A DNA stretch of 64,000 nucleotides, taken from the NCBI GenBank assembly GCA_902779645.1, contig CACZCH010000001.1:175542-239541 (forward strand), read 5' to 3'. The position numbers and the translations under genes are program-made. Each line of letters begins with the position of its first letter. Position 1 is the stretch's first letter. The DNA is from an uncultured bacterium. Lineage in GTDB: Bacteria; Cyanobacteriota; Vampirovibrionia; Gastranaerophilales; Gastranaerophilaceae. Of the stretch, positions 51,083 to 61,710 are shown piece by piece. The notes under the pieces were generated by a model. The model was not told the DNA's origin. It did no database searches and saw only the letters and a program-made list of their open reading frames with translations.

Positions 51083-52171
51083 TTATATCAAGTTCAGCGC
51101 GATACTTGGTGTTTGGTTTGCAGTTGCAAGTAATGTTGCTGAAGATTGTTGTAAAATTTGATACTTGATATAGTTTGATGATTCAGTTGCTACGTCAGCA
51201 TCCTTAATTGAAGAGTTAGCTGATACGATGTTCTCCTTTTGTACACTTATCGCATCAACAGCTGATTCAACACGGTTCATATAAGCACCGATTAATGCTG
51301 TTCTGCTTGATACGTTTTCAATTGCGTCATCAATGAATGATAAGAATTCACGAGCTGTTGCATCATCTGTGTATACAGCATCACAAATCGCTGTAATACA
51401 AGACTTGTTTTCAGATGTGCTTCTTATATCTTGCCAATCGTATTTTTCATCTTTAATTGCAGTGTATCCTTTTGATTTGTAGTCGTATTCTCTGCCTTCG
51501 TATGTGGTTTTAGTTCCTTCAATTCTTGATTCTAGAGCAGCTGTATTATTTTTATCGTCTCTTTCATACCAAGCTTTGTTAATACCTGTTTCTCCTTCGT
51601 GTTTAGAATTGCTGTTACCTGAGATCAACAATGCTGTGATTGTAGCTGCTTCAAAAATTGTGTATTTTAAGTTGATAATGTTGTTCTTACCGCTGTTGTT
51701 ACTAACTTGTAAGTTTACACCATTTTTTGATGTTGCTGCTGTACTTGTACCGTCTAACAGTTTGATACCATTAAAGTCGATAACTGTACATAAACGGTTG
51801 ATTTCTTCCATTCTTTGAAGAACTTCTGTCTTAATTGCGTTCATTGAAGATGTTCCGTAAGTACCGTTTGCTGCTTGTTCGGTCAAGTCTCTGATACGTT
51901 GAAGGTAATCACCAACAATATCAAGAACACCTTCTGCTGTGTCTAATAGTGATAAGCCCATTGTAGCATTTGCTTCCGCTACATCATAACCAGAAATTTG
52001 AGCTTCCATAATAGTTGATACAGCTGAACCTGCAGCATCGTCTTTACCTGAGTTGATTCTGTAACCTGTTGTTAATCTTTCCATTGCGGTGTTCATACCG
52101 GTAGTAGCTGAAGACAGGTTGTGTTGCGCCGTTAATGACGCAAGGTTTGTGTTGATTGTGATTGAAGCCAT
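51083..52171 (-). CDS. fliC: Flagellin (filament protein)
   Basis: A 362-aa flagellin. I start it at the ATG at 52171 (MASITINTNL), because AAAGGAAAT precedes it; an upstream in-frame start at 52222 lacks the conserved beginning. Terminal D0/D1 domains are well kept: SLTAQHNLSSATTGMNTAME, DDAAGSAVSTIMEAQISG, then LQRIRDLTEQAANGT (part of the TLR5-recognition segment), and at the C-terminus RVESAVDAISVQKENI, SRSYIKYQI-like and QQSSATLLATANQTPS. The variable middle (about 150-265) is short, and contains three cysteines in all (NRLCTV and KSCITAICDA), unusual for a flagellin. A long leader of about 130 bp precedes the gene. Confidence 0.95.
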   Translation of the reverse strand: MASITINTNLASLTAQHNLSSATTGMNTAMERLTTGYRINSGKDDAAGSAVSTIMEAQISGYDVAEANATMGLSLLDTAEGVLDIVGDYLQRIRDLTEQAANGTYGTSSMNAIKTEVLQRMEEINRLCTVIDFNGIKLLDGTSTAATSKNGVNLQVSNNSGKNNIINLKYTIFEAATITALLISGNSNSKHEGETGINKAWYERDDKNNTAALESRIEGTKTTYEGREYDYKSKGYTAIKDEKYDWQDIRSTSENKSCITAICDAVYTDDATAREFLSFIDDAIENVSSRTALIGAYMNRVESAVDAISVQKENIVSANSSIKDADVATESSNYIKYQILQQSSATLLATANQTPSIALNLI

Positions 52172-52301
52172 AATCGATTTCCTTTCTTTTTTTCTTCTTC
52201 CATGATTTACTAATGCGCCCACAATTAGCGCAATAGTATACTAATGCTGTGTAAAATAGTTTACAAAGCTTAATTAGGGGTAAATATTTTATACTTACCT
52301 G

Positions 52302-52328
52302 TTCTCGCAAGGATAAATGTATATTTTA
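52302..52328 (-). promoter_or_regulatory. Weak candidate sigma-28-type promoter of flagellin
   Basis: Minus strand: TAAAATAT, 11 bp, TGCGAGAA; six and five of eight bases match. The spacing is right, the -10 box is poor. It would give a ~130-nt leader. Confidence 0.3.
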
Positions 52329-52509
52329 ATCCTTCACACTAACATACTATTACTTTTTATATATATTTTTAATTCTAAATAAGTTAGAAATTTCTCATAC
52401 TTTGGTTGGAATATTTTATAAGAAAACCTGTATTGCATGCCAATTTGCAAAAAATAATCATGTATTGTAAAATTTTTATTATAATTTGAGAGGATATTTA
52501 ATTAACTTT

Positions 52510-53853
52510 ATGGACGTGTCGGACATATTTATTAATATTTTTGTAATAGCATTTTTGCTATTTGTAAACGGTTTTTTCGTAGCGGCAGAGTTTTCACTTG
52601 TAAAAGTAAGAAAAACACGATTGGAGCAGTTGTCCAATGATGGTGATTTTAAAGCGAAAACAGCTTTGAAACTCGTAAATAATGTGAATAAAATGCTAGC
52701 AGCAGCACAATTGGGTGTAACAATTGCAAGTATCGCATTAGGTTGGGTTGCGGAAGCTACGATGGTACAATTGGTTACTCCGATAATCAAATTTATTCCT
52801 TTAGGACAAATAACTGTCCATGCAGTAGCTGTACCGATTGCATTTCTATTTGTAACATATTTTCATGTTCTTTTAGGAGAACAACTTCCAAAATGTCTGG
52901 CTCTTAAACACACAGAGTCTTTGGCTCTTGTAATTGCAGCTCCTATGAGTATGTTTATAACTTTATTCAAACCTTTAGTTTGGACTCTTCAAGTTTCAGG
53001 TGACTGGATTTTAAAATTGTTACATGCAGATAAAGAAGATGCGTCACTTGTGCATTCAACGGAAGAGTTGGATATGCTTGTTGATGCAAGTTATAACGAG
53101 GGTGTCCTAAATGAAACTGAAGCAGAGATGCTTCACAATATGTTTAAATTTTCCGATTTGATGGCAAAGCAGGTAATGATTCCAAGAACTGATATGATAT
53201 GTGTTCCTGAGGATATTACTTATGATGAGATTAATAAACTTGCATTGGAAAACGGTTATACAAGATACCCTGTTTATGAAAAAGAGAATATTGATAAAAT
53301 TATAGGTTTTCTTCATGTCAAAGATTTGTATGCAATTGCAATGACAAAAGAAGAGTATTCTGTACAAAGTCTTCTTAGACCAATACTTCTCGTTCCTGAA
53401 ACTATGACATTGGATAATTTAATGGTTGAGTTTAAAAAGACTCATATTCAAATGGCTGTTGTTGTTGATGAATATGGCGGAACGGCAGGTCTAATTACTT
53501 TAGAAGATGTATTGGAAGAAATCATAGGTGAAGTTCAGGATGAATTTGATGAGGAAGAAGAAGGGGTAAATATAGAAGAATTAGGTGACAATAAATATCT
53601 TGCAAATGCCATGATGAGAATGGATGAACTTGCTGAATATTTTGGATTGAATGCAGATATTTTAGAAGAAGACGATGTTGAAACCATTGGCGGTTTGGTT
53701 GTAAAACTTCTAGGCAGAATCGCAGAGGTTGGTGATTCGGTTTCATTTAAGGGACTTACATTTACTGTAAAAGAAGTTGACGGAGCAAGAATTACCCAGC
53801 TTGAGATAATAAAAGAGAGTGTTGAAGAAACTCCGGAGTCTGAAGAAGCATAG
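52510..53853 (+). CDS. HlyC/CorC-family protein (CNNM + CBS + CorC domains)
   Basis: A 447-aa membrane protein. Four helices of the CNNM domain (about 1-195, EFSLVKVRKTRLEQL and HVLLGEQLPKCLAL), two CBS domains (about 200-330, YPVYEKENIDKIIGFLHVKDL and VVVDEYGGTAGLITLEDVLEEIIGE) and a C-terminal CorC/HlyC domain. These proteins take part in magnesium or cobalt efflux. I chose the ATG at 52510; a TTG at 52486 is possible, and neither has a well-spaced ribosome site. The gene stands alone. Confidence 0.9.
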   Translation: MDVSDIFINIFVIAFLLFVNGFFVAAEFSLVKVRKTRLEQLSNDGDFKAKTALKLVNNVNKMLAAAQLGVTIASIALGWVAEATMVQLVTPIIKFIPLGQITVHAVAVPIAFLFVTYFHVLLGEQLPKCLALKHTESLALVIAAPMSMFITLFKPLVWTLQVSGDWILKLLHADKEDASLVHSTEELDMLVDASYNEGVLNETEAEMLHNMFKFSDLMAKQVMIPRTDMICVPEDITYDEINKLALENGYTRYPVYEKENIDKIIGFLHVKDLYAIAMTKEEYSVQSLLRPILLVPETMTLDNLMVEFKKTHIQMAVVVDEYGGTAGLITLEDVLEEIIGEVQDEFDEEEEGVNIEELGDNKYLANAMMRMDELAEYFGLNADILEEDDVETIGGLVVKLLGRIAEVGDSVSFKGLTFTVKEVDGARITQLEIIKESVEETPESEEA

Positions 53854-53924
53854 AATTTTGTATAATTAATTCAATTAATTTAAATTCAGATTGTTACAAT
53901 TTGTAAAAATTTTTACCTCTAAGC

Positions 53925-53959
53925 GCAAATTTTTCATACAAAATAACTTTATATATATG
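53925..53959 (+). promoter_or_regulatory. Recurrent AT-box motif before the 236-aa gene
   Basis: GCAAATTT (53925-53932), 11 bp, TAACTTTA, then TATATATGAAAGT. The left box differs by one base from the other copies. An inverted repeat ACTTT...AAAGT flanks the core. It ends 28 bp before the ATG. Confidence 0.55.
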
Positions 53960-53987
53960 AAAGTATTTTAGTGTGTAAAGGTTTATT

Positions 53988-54698
53988 ATGGCAGTAACGG
54001 CATTAACAGCATTTTTACCGTCAGTTGTTTCAAAATCAATATTTGCGCCAAGAAGGGCAGATAAGAGTCTTGAAGCAAACAATACTCCTGCAACAATTTT
54101 GAATGCAGGGATTGCTACAATGCAGTTAGCAAAATTAGGTGATGGCGTTGCAGCTATTAGAAAAGAGAATGCTAATACTGCTAAAACACTTGGAGGAGCA
54201 AGTAATCTAGCTAGTAAAGGAAGTATTTTTACTGATATAAGCAAAGCAACAAATAAGATTACAAAACACGTAAGTATAAACGGTTTTATAGGATTAGCAG
54301 CGTTAGCAAATGCTTTATCTGATGATAATAAAGAAAAAGCTTTAATTCAAAATGCGGGTATGTATGGCGGTATGTTAGCTTTTGAAGGTGCTCATAAAAA
54401 AATATTGGGTACAGTTGATATATCAGGAAATAAGATAGATAAAAAAGAAGGCTTATATAGAAAATATAAATTTTTTGCAAAGCCTGTTGAAAAATTTAAA
54501 GTATTTTGCGAAAAACAAGAAGAAGCTCTTAAAGATAGCGGAGAAGTAAAAAGATTTGTCGGTAAAATGATGAAGTATGCTCCCGGAAGCCTTAAAGGTT
54601 TATCATTTGCAGCAGCATCAATTGGAGGAAGTGCGCTTGGATATTATACATTCGGGAAAGTTGCAGAAGCTGTTGCTGCGGAGAAAAAAGCTTCTTAA
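53988..54698 (+). CDS. Lineage-specific Ala-rich protein, 236 aa
   Basis: Not recognised. It is rich in Ala, Gly and Lys, with hydrophobic stretches (FIGLAALANAL, and the C-terminal FAAASIGGSALGYYTFG) that could be one or two membrane helices, but no signal peptide. AAAGG precedes the ATG. Convergent with the next gene, with 4 bp of overlap. It carries the AT-box promoter motif, so it may be made together with the other motif-bearing genes. Confidence 0.75.
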   Translation: MAVTALTAFLPSVVSKSIFAPRRADKSLEANNTPATILNAGIATMQLAKLGDGVAAIRKENANTAKTLGGASNLASKGSIFTDISKATNKITKHVSINGFIGLAALANALSDDNKEKALIQNAGMYGGMLAFEGAHKKILGTVDISGNKIDKKEGLYRKYKFFAKPVEKFKVFCEKQEEALKDSGEVKRFVGKMMKYAPGSLKGLSFAAASIGGSALGYYTFGKVAEAVAAEKKAS

Positions 54699-55522
54699 TG
54701 CGGAGTAATTTTTCCGTGTTCTTTATATAATGTTTGCCAATTAGATTGAGACCTTCTGTGATTATCAATAGTTGCTTCAAGTGATGCATTTATGGCGTAA
54801 TAAACAATAGGTATTGTTATTGCTATTGTTAAAATTGTAACTATGACATGGCGGATTACCGTCTGCATGATTTTAAATCTTTGCTTAGTAATTGCAATAT
54901 CATCCTGTTGTCTTAATATGCCGTTAATTAAGTTTTTGCGTTCTTTTACTGTTAAACCGTCAATAAAATCAACATTTTGCGGGTCAATATAAATTACGTA
55001 TTTTGAATATTTAACATTTCCGTCTAAGAAGTCTAAACTGTCATTATAGTCTTTAAGTTCTTGTGTTAGTGGTCTTTCGGAAATATTTCCTTTGGACAGA
55101 TTTTCGATTTTTTCTTCTTCTTTGGGTTCATTCTCATTAGCTTCGGCTGAAGTAGGGTTAAGCGCTTCTTTTTCCGCTTTAGCTTGTGCTTTTTTATTAA
55201 GTTTAGCTTTATATTTTTTTATAAAGTTGTCATCAAAATTTGTATTAACGCTGGAAGCCTTATTTTCAGTAACTTCCTTGGGAGAATCCGGCGTTTCTGT
55301 CGGGCTTGTATTTGATTCTGAAACTTCAGCTGTTTCTGCGGGTTGTTCAGTTTTTACTTCTTCAAATAAGCTTGCATCATCTGTTGTACTGTCAGCCGGT
55401 ACATTACCAGTTAATTGCTGCTGTAATTGGGCTATAAAATCGTCAGAAATATCTTCATTTAAATCAGCCAATTCTTTTATATCCATTGAGTCATTATTAT
55501 TACTATAAAAATTACCAGCCAT
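54695..55522 (-). CDS. Hypothetical protein with one membrane helix, 275 aa
   Basis: The first 145 residues are acidic, low-complexity and rich in Glu, Thr, Ser and Asn (probably disordered); a middle segment has KYSKYVIYIDPQNVDFIDGLTVKER; the end holds one membrane helix (VIVTILTIAITIPIVYYAI) and a short tail. No family recognised. The gene is monocistronic. Confidence 0.75.
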   Translation of the reverse strand: MAGNFYSNNNDSMDIKELADLNEDISDDFIAQLQQQLTGNVPADSTTDDASLFEEVKTEQPAETAEVSESNTSPTETPDSPKEVTENKASSVNTNFDDNFIKKYKAKLNKKAQAKAEKEALNPTSAEANENEPKEEEKIENLSKGNISERPLTQELKDYNDSLDFLDGNVKYSKYVIYIDPQNVDFIDGLTVKERKNLINGILRQQDDIAITKQRFKIMQTVIRHVIVTILTIAITIPIVYYAINASLEATIDNHRRSQSNWQTLYKEHGKITPH

Positions 55523-55602
55523 GTATTCTCTCTTTTTTTGTTATAATATACATGTTATTATATATTAGTTTTTGGTGTTAAGCAATCGTAAGAGAAGATG
55601 AT

Positions 55603-56622
55603 ATGAATATTGATTTAAATAAACTAAGAGAGTACGTCACAAATCTCAACCGGCCTAAAATCCTTGTTATAGGAGATTTAGCTCTTGATGAGATGGTATA
55701 CGGTGATACAGAGAGAATATCAAGAGAAGCTCCGGTTCTTATTTTGCAGCATACACATACAAATTATATTTTAGGCGGTGCGTCAAATGCCGCTCATAAC
55801 GTCTCTTCCATAAACGGTGGAAAAGTTAGTGTTGTGGGAATTATTGGAGATGATTATCAAGCTCAGGACTTAAAAGAGGCTTTCAAAAAAGCTAATATTA
55901 ATTGTGAGAACTTAATTGTAGATAAAAATAGAAAAACTATAACAAAAACAAGAATATCAGGTGCTTGTTCTCAGTCTGTTACTCAGCAGATAGTCAGAAT
56001 TGACCGTCAGACTAATGCTCCTATATCAAAAGAAACTGAGGATAAAATTATTGAAGCTGTTAAGAGATTAATACCTTTACACGATGCTGTAATTTTATCT
56101 GATTATCATATTGGAACTATTACAGATAAAATAATTAAAACGGTAGTTGAAACAGCTAAGGTTCTAGATAAACCGGTAGTTGTTGATGCTCAAAAAGAAC
56201 TGAACAGATATAAAGGTGTTACATCTATGACACCAAATTTGCCTGATACGCAAAAGCATGTCGGATTTTATTTGAACGGAAAAGCCGATTATATATTGGC
56301 AGGTAATAAACTGATTGAAGAAACTGGAGTTCCTGCGGTATTGATAACCTGCGGTTCTGACGGTATGGTTGTTATAACAGGAAATGGTCATTATACGCAT
56401 ATACCGGTGTTTAATAAGTCAAAAGTTTTTGATGTAACAGGTGCGGGTGATACTGTTACCGCGACTTATACGCTGGCTCTTGCCTCAGGTGCGGACCCTG
56501 TATATGCGGCAATTATCGGTAATATAGCGGCGGGTATTGTAATAAAACAATTTGGCTGTGCGGTAACTAATATTGATGAAATTATGAAAGCAATCCCCGA
56601 GAAAATTTTAGTGGAGGAATAA
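55603..56622 (+). CDS. hldE: Heptose-7-phosphate kinase, HldE/RfaE-like
   Basis: A 339-aa PfkB/ribokinase-fold protein, matching the kinase half of HldE (no nucleotidyltransferase half), so it may be an RfaE1-type kinase. Motifs: GDLALDEMVYGDTERISREAPV, LGGASNAAHNV, DDYQAQDL, and the ATP-binding FDVTGAGDTVTATY near the C-terminus. It makes the heptose-1,7-bisphosphate precursor of LPS heptose. It starts a three-gene set with DUF4330 and an O-antigen ligase-like gene. Confidence 0.9.
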   Translation: MNIDLNKLREYVTNLNRPKILVIGDLALDEMVYGDTERISREAPVLILQHTHTNYILGGASNAAHNVSSINGGKVSVVGIIGDDYQAQDLKEAFKKANINCENLIVDKNRKTITKTRISGACSQSVTQQIVRIDRQTNAPISKETEDKIIEAVKRLIPLHDAVILSDYHIGTITDKIIKTVVETAKVLDKPVVVDAQKELNRYKGVTSMTPNLPDTQKHVGFYLNGKADYILAGNKLIEETGVPAVLITCGSDGMVVITGNGHYTHIPVFNKSKVFDVTGAGDTVTATYTLALASGADPVYAAIIGNIAAGIVIKQFGCAVTNIDEIMKAIPEKILVEE

Positions 56623-56624
56623 GG

Positions 56625-57173
56625 ATGAAAAATTTATTCGCAAAATTAAATATAGTAGATATTATAATAATTATAGGAGTTATTTGTGCGCTTGGGGTCG
56701 GGTTGTTTACTATGAAGCATTTTAGACAGACTGCTGACAAACAAATAGAAGCAACTTCTCCGATATCTTTTCAGGTATTCCTTCGCGGTGTAACCGTTAC
56801 AGGTGAAGAATTTCCTATTAAAGCAGGAGATAAGACATTTATTACTATAAGGAATGTTCCTTATACAGAGCTTAGTGTTAACGGTGTTGTTTATACTCCG
56901 CGTCAAACAGCAGTTCCGTCAGCTAAATCCGAGAAACAGTATGTACTTGTAGTTGATCCAGCCCAGCCTGCTGTTTTTGATGCTGTTGTTTCTGTTACGG
57001 ATATTGCAAAAATTACTAAAGATGGTGCTGTTGTAGGCGGTAATAAAATTAAAATGGGACTTCCGGTAACTTTGGAAGGTGAAAATTATAAATTTGGCGG
57101 AACAATTTCGGATGTAAGAGTAACAAGTGATTCTGAAGTTGTAGATGACGGGGAAAATAAAGAAGTCGGGTAA
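56625..57173 (+). CDS. DUF4330 family protein
   Basis: A 182-aa protein with one N-terminal membrane helix (IVDIIIIIGVICALGVGLF), then a beta-rich domain (VFLRGVTVTGEEFPIKAGDKTF, PVTLEGENYKFGGTISDVRV). It matches DUF4330, often found in cyanobacteria and relatives. Role unknown, probably envelope polysaccharide-related from its place. It lies 2 bp after hldE and overlaps the next gene by 1 bp (TAATG). Confidence 0.8.
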   Translation: MKNLFAKLNIVDIIIIIGVICALGVGLFTMKHFRQTADKQIEATSPISFQVFLRGVTVTGEEFPIKAGDKTFITIRNVPYTELSVNGVVYTPRQTAVPSAKSEKQYVLVVDPAQPAVFDAVVSVTDIAKITKDGAVVGGNKIKMGLPVTLEGENYKFGGTISDVRVTSDSEVVDDGENKEVG

Positions 57174-58462
57174 TGTTTTTTAATATAATTTTAGAGAAAA
57201 TACAAAATTTTTTAAAACCTCTTTATGTAAACAGTTGTATTTTGCAAAATATTGACAGGCTTATTGGATTAAATATCTTTTTGGTTATTTTTTCTTCAAC
57301 AATTGCAAATTCTGATAATATAGGATATTTTGCACTTTTTGCGATTATGCTTACCGCGGTAAAGCTTATAACAAAAACCGGTGAAAAGTTTGATATAAGC
57401 TTAGCTGATAAATTTTTGCTTGTATATTTTGTTTTTGTTTTGATAAGTGTTTCGGGTTCGTCGCTTTTTTATTTGAGTTTAAAAGGGTTCTTTAAAACAC
57501 TTACTTATTTGGGATTTTATGTTTCTGTAATTCATTATTTAAAAGATAACAAAGATAAAATTAAGTCGATATTTATAGCATTTGCTTTATGTGCTTCTTA
57601 TGAAACAGTATTTGCATTTTTACAAAACTTTGGTGCGGTAGAAGAGATATCAGGCTGGCAGGATATGTCTCATCTTAATCCTGAAGAGGTTATGACTCGA
57701 GTTTACGGTACGCTAAAACCATATAATCCGAACCTTTTTGGCGGGTATATGCTATCGATTATTCCTGCATTTTTGACTCTTCCCTTTATTAATAAAAAAC
57801 TATTCCCTTTTGCGTTGATTTGCGGGCTTTTATCATGCGTGGGATTAGTATTAACAGGATGCAGAGGCACTTATATAGGATTTTTCTTCGAGTTAATGAT
57901 TCTGATATGTGTTGTTTATAAATTCCTAAAGCCTCGGCTTAAAAAGATTTTTACAATGCTTGTTGGCTTTGGTGTTTTAGCAGTATCGTTTATTATTGTT
58001 TCAACAGCATCGCTTAGAGCAAGGATTTTTTCAATTTTTGCAATGCGAAGCGACAGCTCAAATTCTTTCAGATTTAATGTTTATAATTCGTGTATACAAA
58101 TGTTTAAAGACAACTGGCTGTTAGGAATCGGATGCGGAAATCAAAACTTCAGAGAAGTATACGGACTTTATATGAAAACAGGTTTTGATGCCTTAAGTGC
58201 GTACAATATTTATCTTGAAACAGCAGTAGAAAGCGGAATTTTTGCTTTAATATCTTTTATATGTTTTTTGGGTACAAATATATATAAATCTGTCAGATTT
58301 GTATTAAATAACAAAAATATTGATATGATTTTTGTACTTACAGCGCTTATATCTTTAATAGGAATGCTGATACACGGAATGGTTGATACTGTATTTTTCC
58401 GTCCTCAAATTCAATTTACTTTTTGGATTCTTGCTGGTATTATTAGAGTTATAGTAAAATAG
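57173..58462 (+). CDS. O-antigen ligase/polymerase-like membrane protein
   Basis: A 429-aa protein with about 11 helices and the large periplasmic loop of the Wzy/WaaL family (ASYETVFAFLQNFGAVEEISGWQ, then RGTYIGFF and GIGCGNQNFREVYGLY). It probably joins O-antigen or polymerises a surface polysaccharide. Last gene of the hldE set. Confidence 0.85.
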   Translation: MFFNIILEKIQNFLKPLYVNSCILQNIDRLIGLNIFLVIFSSTIANSDNIGYFALFAIMLTAVKLITKTGEKFDISLADKFLLVYFVFVLISVSGSSLFYLSLKGFFKTLTYLGFYVSVIHYLKDNKDKIKSIFIAFALCASYETVFAFLQNFGAVEEISGWQDMSHLNPEEVMTRVYGTLKPYNPNLFGGYMLSIIPAFLTLPFINKKLFPFALICGLLSCVGLVLTGCRGTYIGFFFELMILICVVYKFLKPRLKKIFTMLVGFGVLAVSFIIVSTASLRARIFSIFAMRSDSSNSFRFNVYNSCIQMFKDNWLLGIGCGNQNFREVYGLYMKTGFDALSAYNIYLETAVESGIFALISFICFLGTNIYKSVRFVLNNKNIDMIFVLTALISLIGMLIHGMVDTVFFRPQIQFTFWILAGIIRVIVK

Positions 58463-58489
58463 TGCTTAATGTTTTAAGGAGTGTATTTT

Positions 58490-58702
58490 ATGGCATACGT
58501 TGTATCGATTATTCCGAAAGGATTTAGAGAAGGTAAAAAAGCTAAATTGTTACGTTGTATGAAAGAAAATTATAAAATCGCAGAAAAAAATTTGGATTGT
58601 GCAAAAGAAGCAAAACAAAAACTTGATAAAGAATTGTTTGAACGTAAAAATAATCTTCAGCGCAGCATAGAGGCAGGGAAAAATTTGGATACTCTTGCGT
58701 AG
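58490..58702 (+). CDS. Small hypothetical protein, 70 aa
   Basis: A basic, helical protein (MAYVVSIIPKGFREGKKAKL, then KENYKIAEKNLDCAKEAKQ). Start at the ATG at 58490, with AAGGAG 8 bp upstream; an in-frame GTG at 58481 lacks such spacing. Not recognised. 25 bp before ligA, so probably in the same transcript. Confidence 0.7.
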   Translation: MAYVVSIIPKGFREGKKAKLLRCMKENYKIAEKNLDCAKEAKQKLDKELFERKNNLQRSIEAGKNLDTLA

Positions 58703-58718
58703 TATAATTCACGGATAA

Positions 58719-61158
<2,440 letters not shown>

Positions 61159-61170
61159 CAGGTATATATA

Positions 61171-61659
61171 ATGCCAAGTGTATCACCAATCGCAGCCTAT
61201 TTAAGGGCAAACAATGTAATAGCAAAAAAAGATAAATTAGGATGTCATTTCTTTAGCAGGGAAGGACTATATGTAGGTCGTTTGAGGAAAACTTATATTG
61301 ATAATTACAGATTAATTGTACTTGATGTTTTTGGTGCGGGGTTTAAAAAGTTGTATACCAAAACCGTAGCATACGGACACCAGTATGTGTATATAAAAAA
61401 TAATAAAGCTCCTTTGGGAGTCAGTATTGCTCCTATAAAAACATATATGAGAAATATTTTTGTTAATTTTTTTGAAGGTACAAGCAGGCAAGAAGATACA
61501 TTGCGAACTCTTACAAATCGTCTTGATTTAATCGCTGTTGATAAAAATACACAAGTTGGTTTGTATGATACTGATTTACCGTTAAAATATAAAGATGAAA
61601 AGAGCGATTTAGTTATTAAAAAACTTAAACATCCTATGTATACTCATATAAAGCATTAA
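61171..61659 (+). CDS. Hypothetical protein, 162 aa
   Basis: A basic protein, with no signal peptide or membrane span. Beta-rich start (LGCHFFSREGLYVGRLRKTYIDNYRLIVLDVFG), Lys/Tyr-rich throughout. Not recognised. 12 bp after the membrane protein gene; followed by a strong bidirectional terminator shared with nusA. Confidence 0.72.
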   Translation: MPSVSPIAAYLRANNVIAKKDKLGCHFFSREGLYVGRLRKTYIDNYRLIVLDVFGAGFKKLYTKTVAYGHQYVYIKNNKAPLGVSIAPIKTYMRNIFVNFFEGTSRQEDTLRTLTNRLDLIAVDKNTQVGLYDTDLPLKYKDEKSDLVIKKLKHPMYTHIKH

Positions 61660-61660
61660 A

Positions 61661-61690
61661 AAAACGGGTAAATTTTTGATTACCCGTTTT
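61661..61690. terminator. Bidirectional terminator, 61661-61690
   Basis: AAAACGGGTAA-atttttga-TTACCCGTTTT, a perfect 11-bp stem, flanked by T's on both strands. It ends the ligA cluster from the left and nusA from the right. Confidence 0.85.
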
Positions 61691-61710
61691 TACAAAGATA
61701 TTATTCTAGC

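Noticed and set aside
52222-52310. A longer flagellin start at 52222
   Set aside because: The added residues (MGALVNHGRRKKERK) do not match any flagellin N-terminus; the conserved MASITINTNL begins at 52171.
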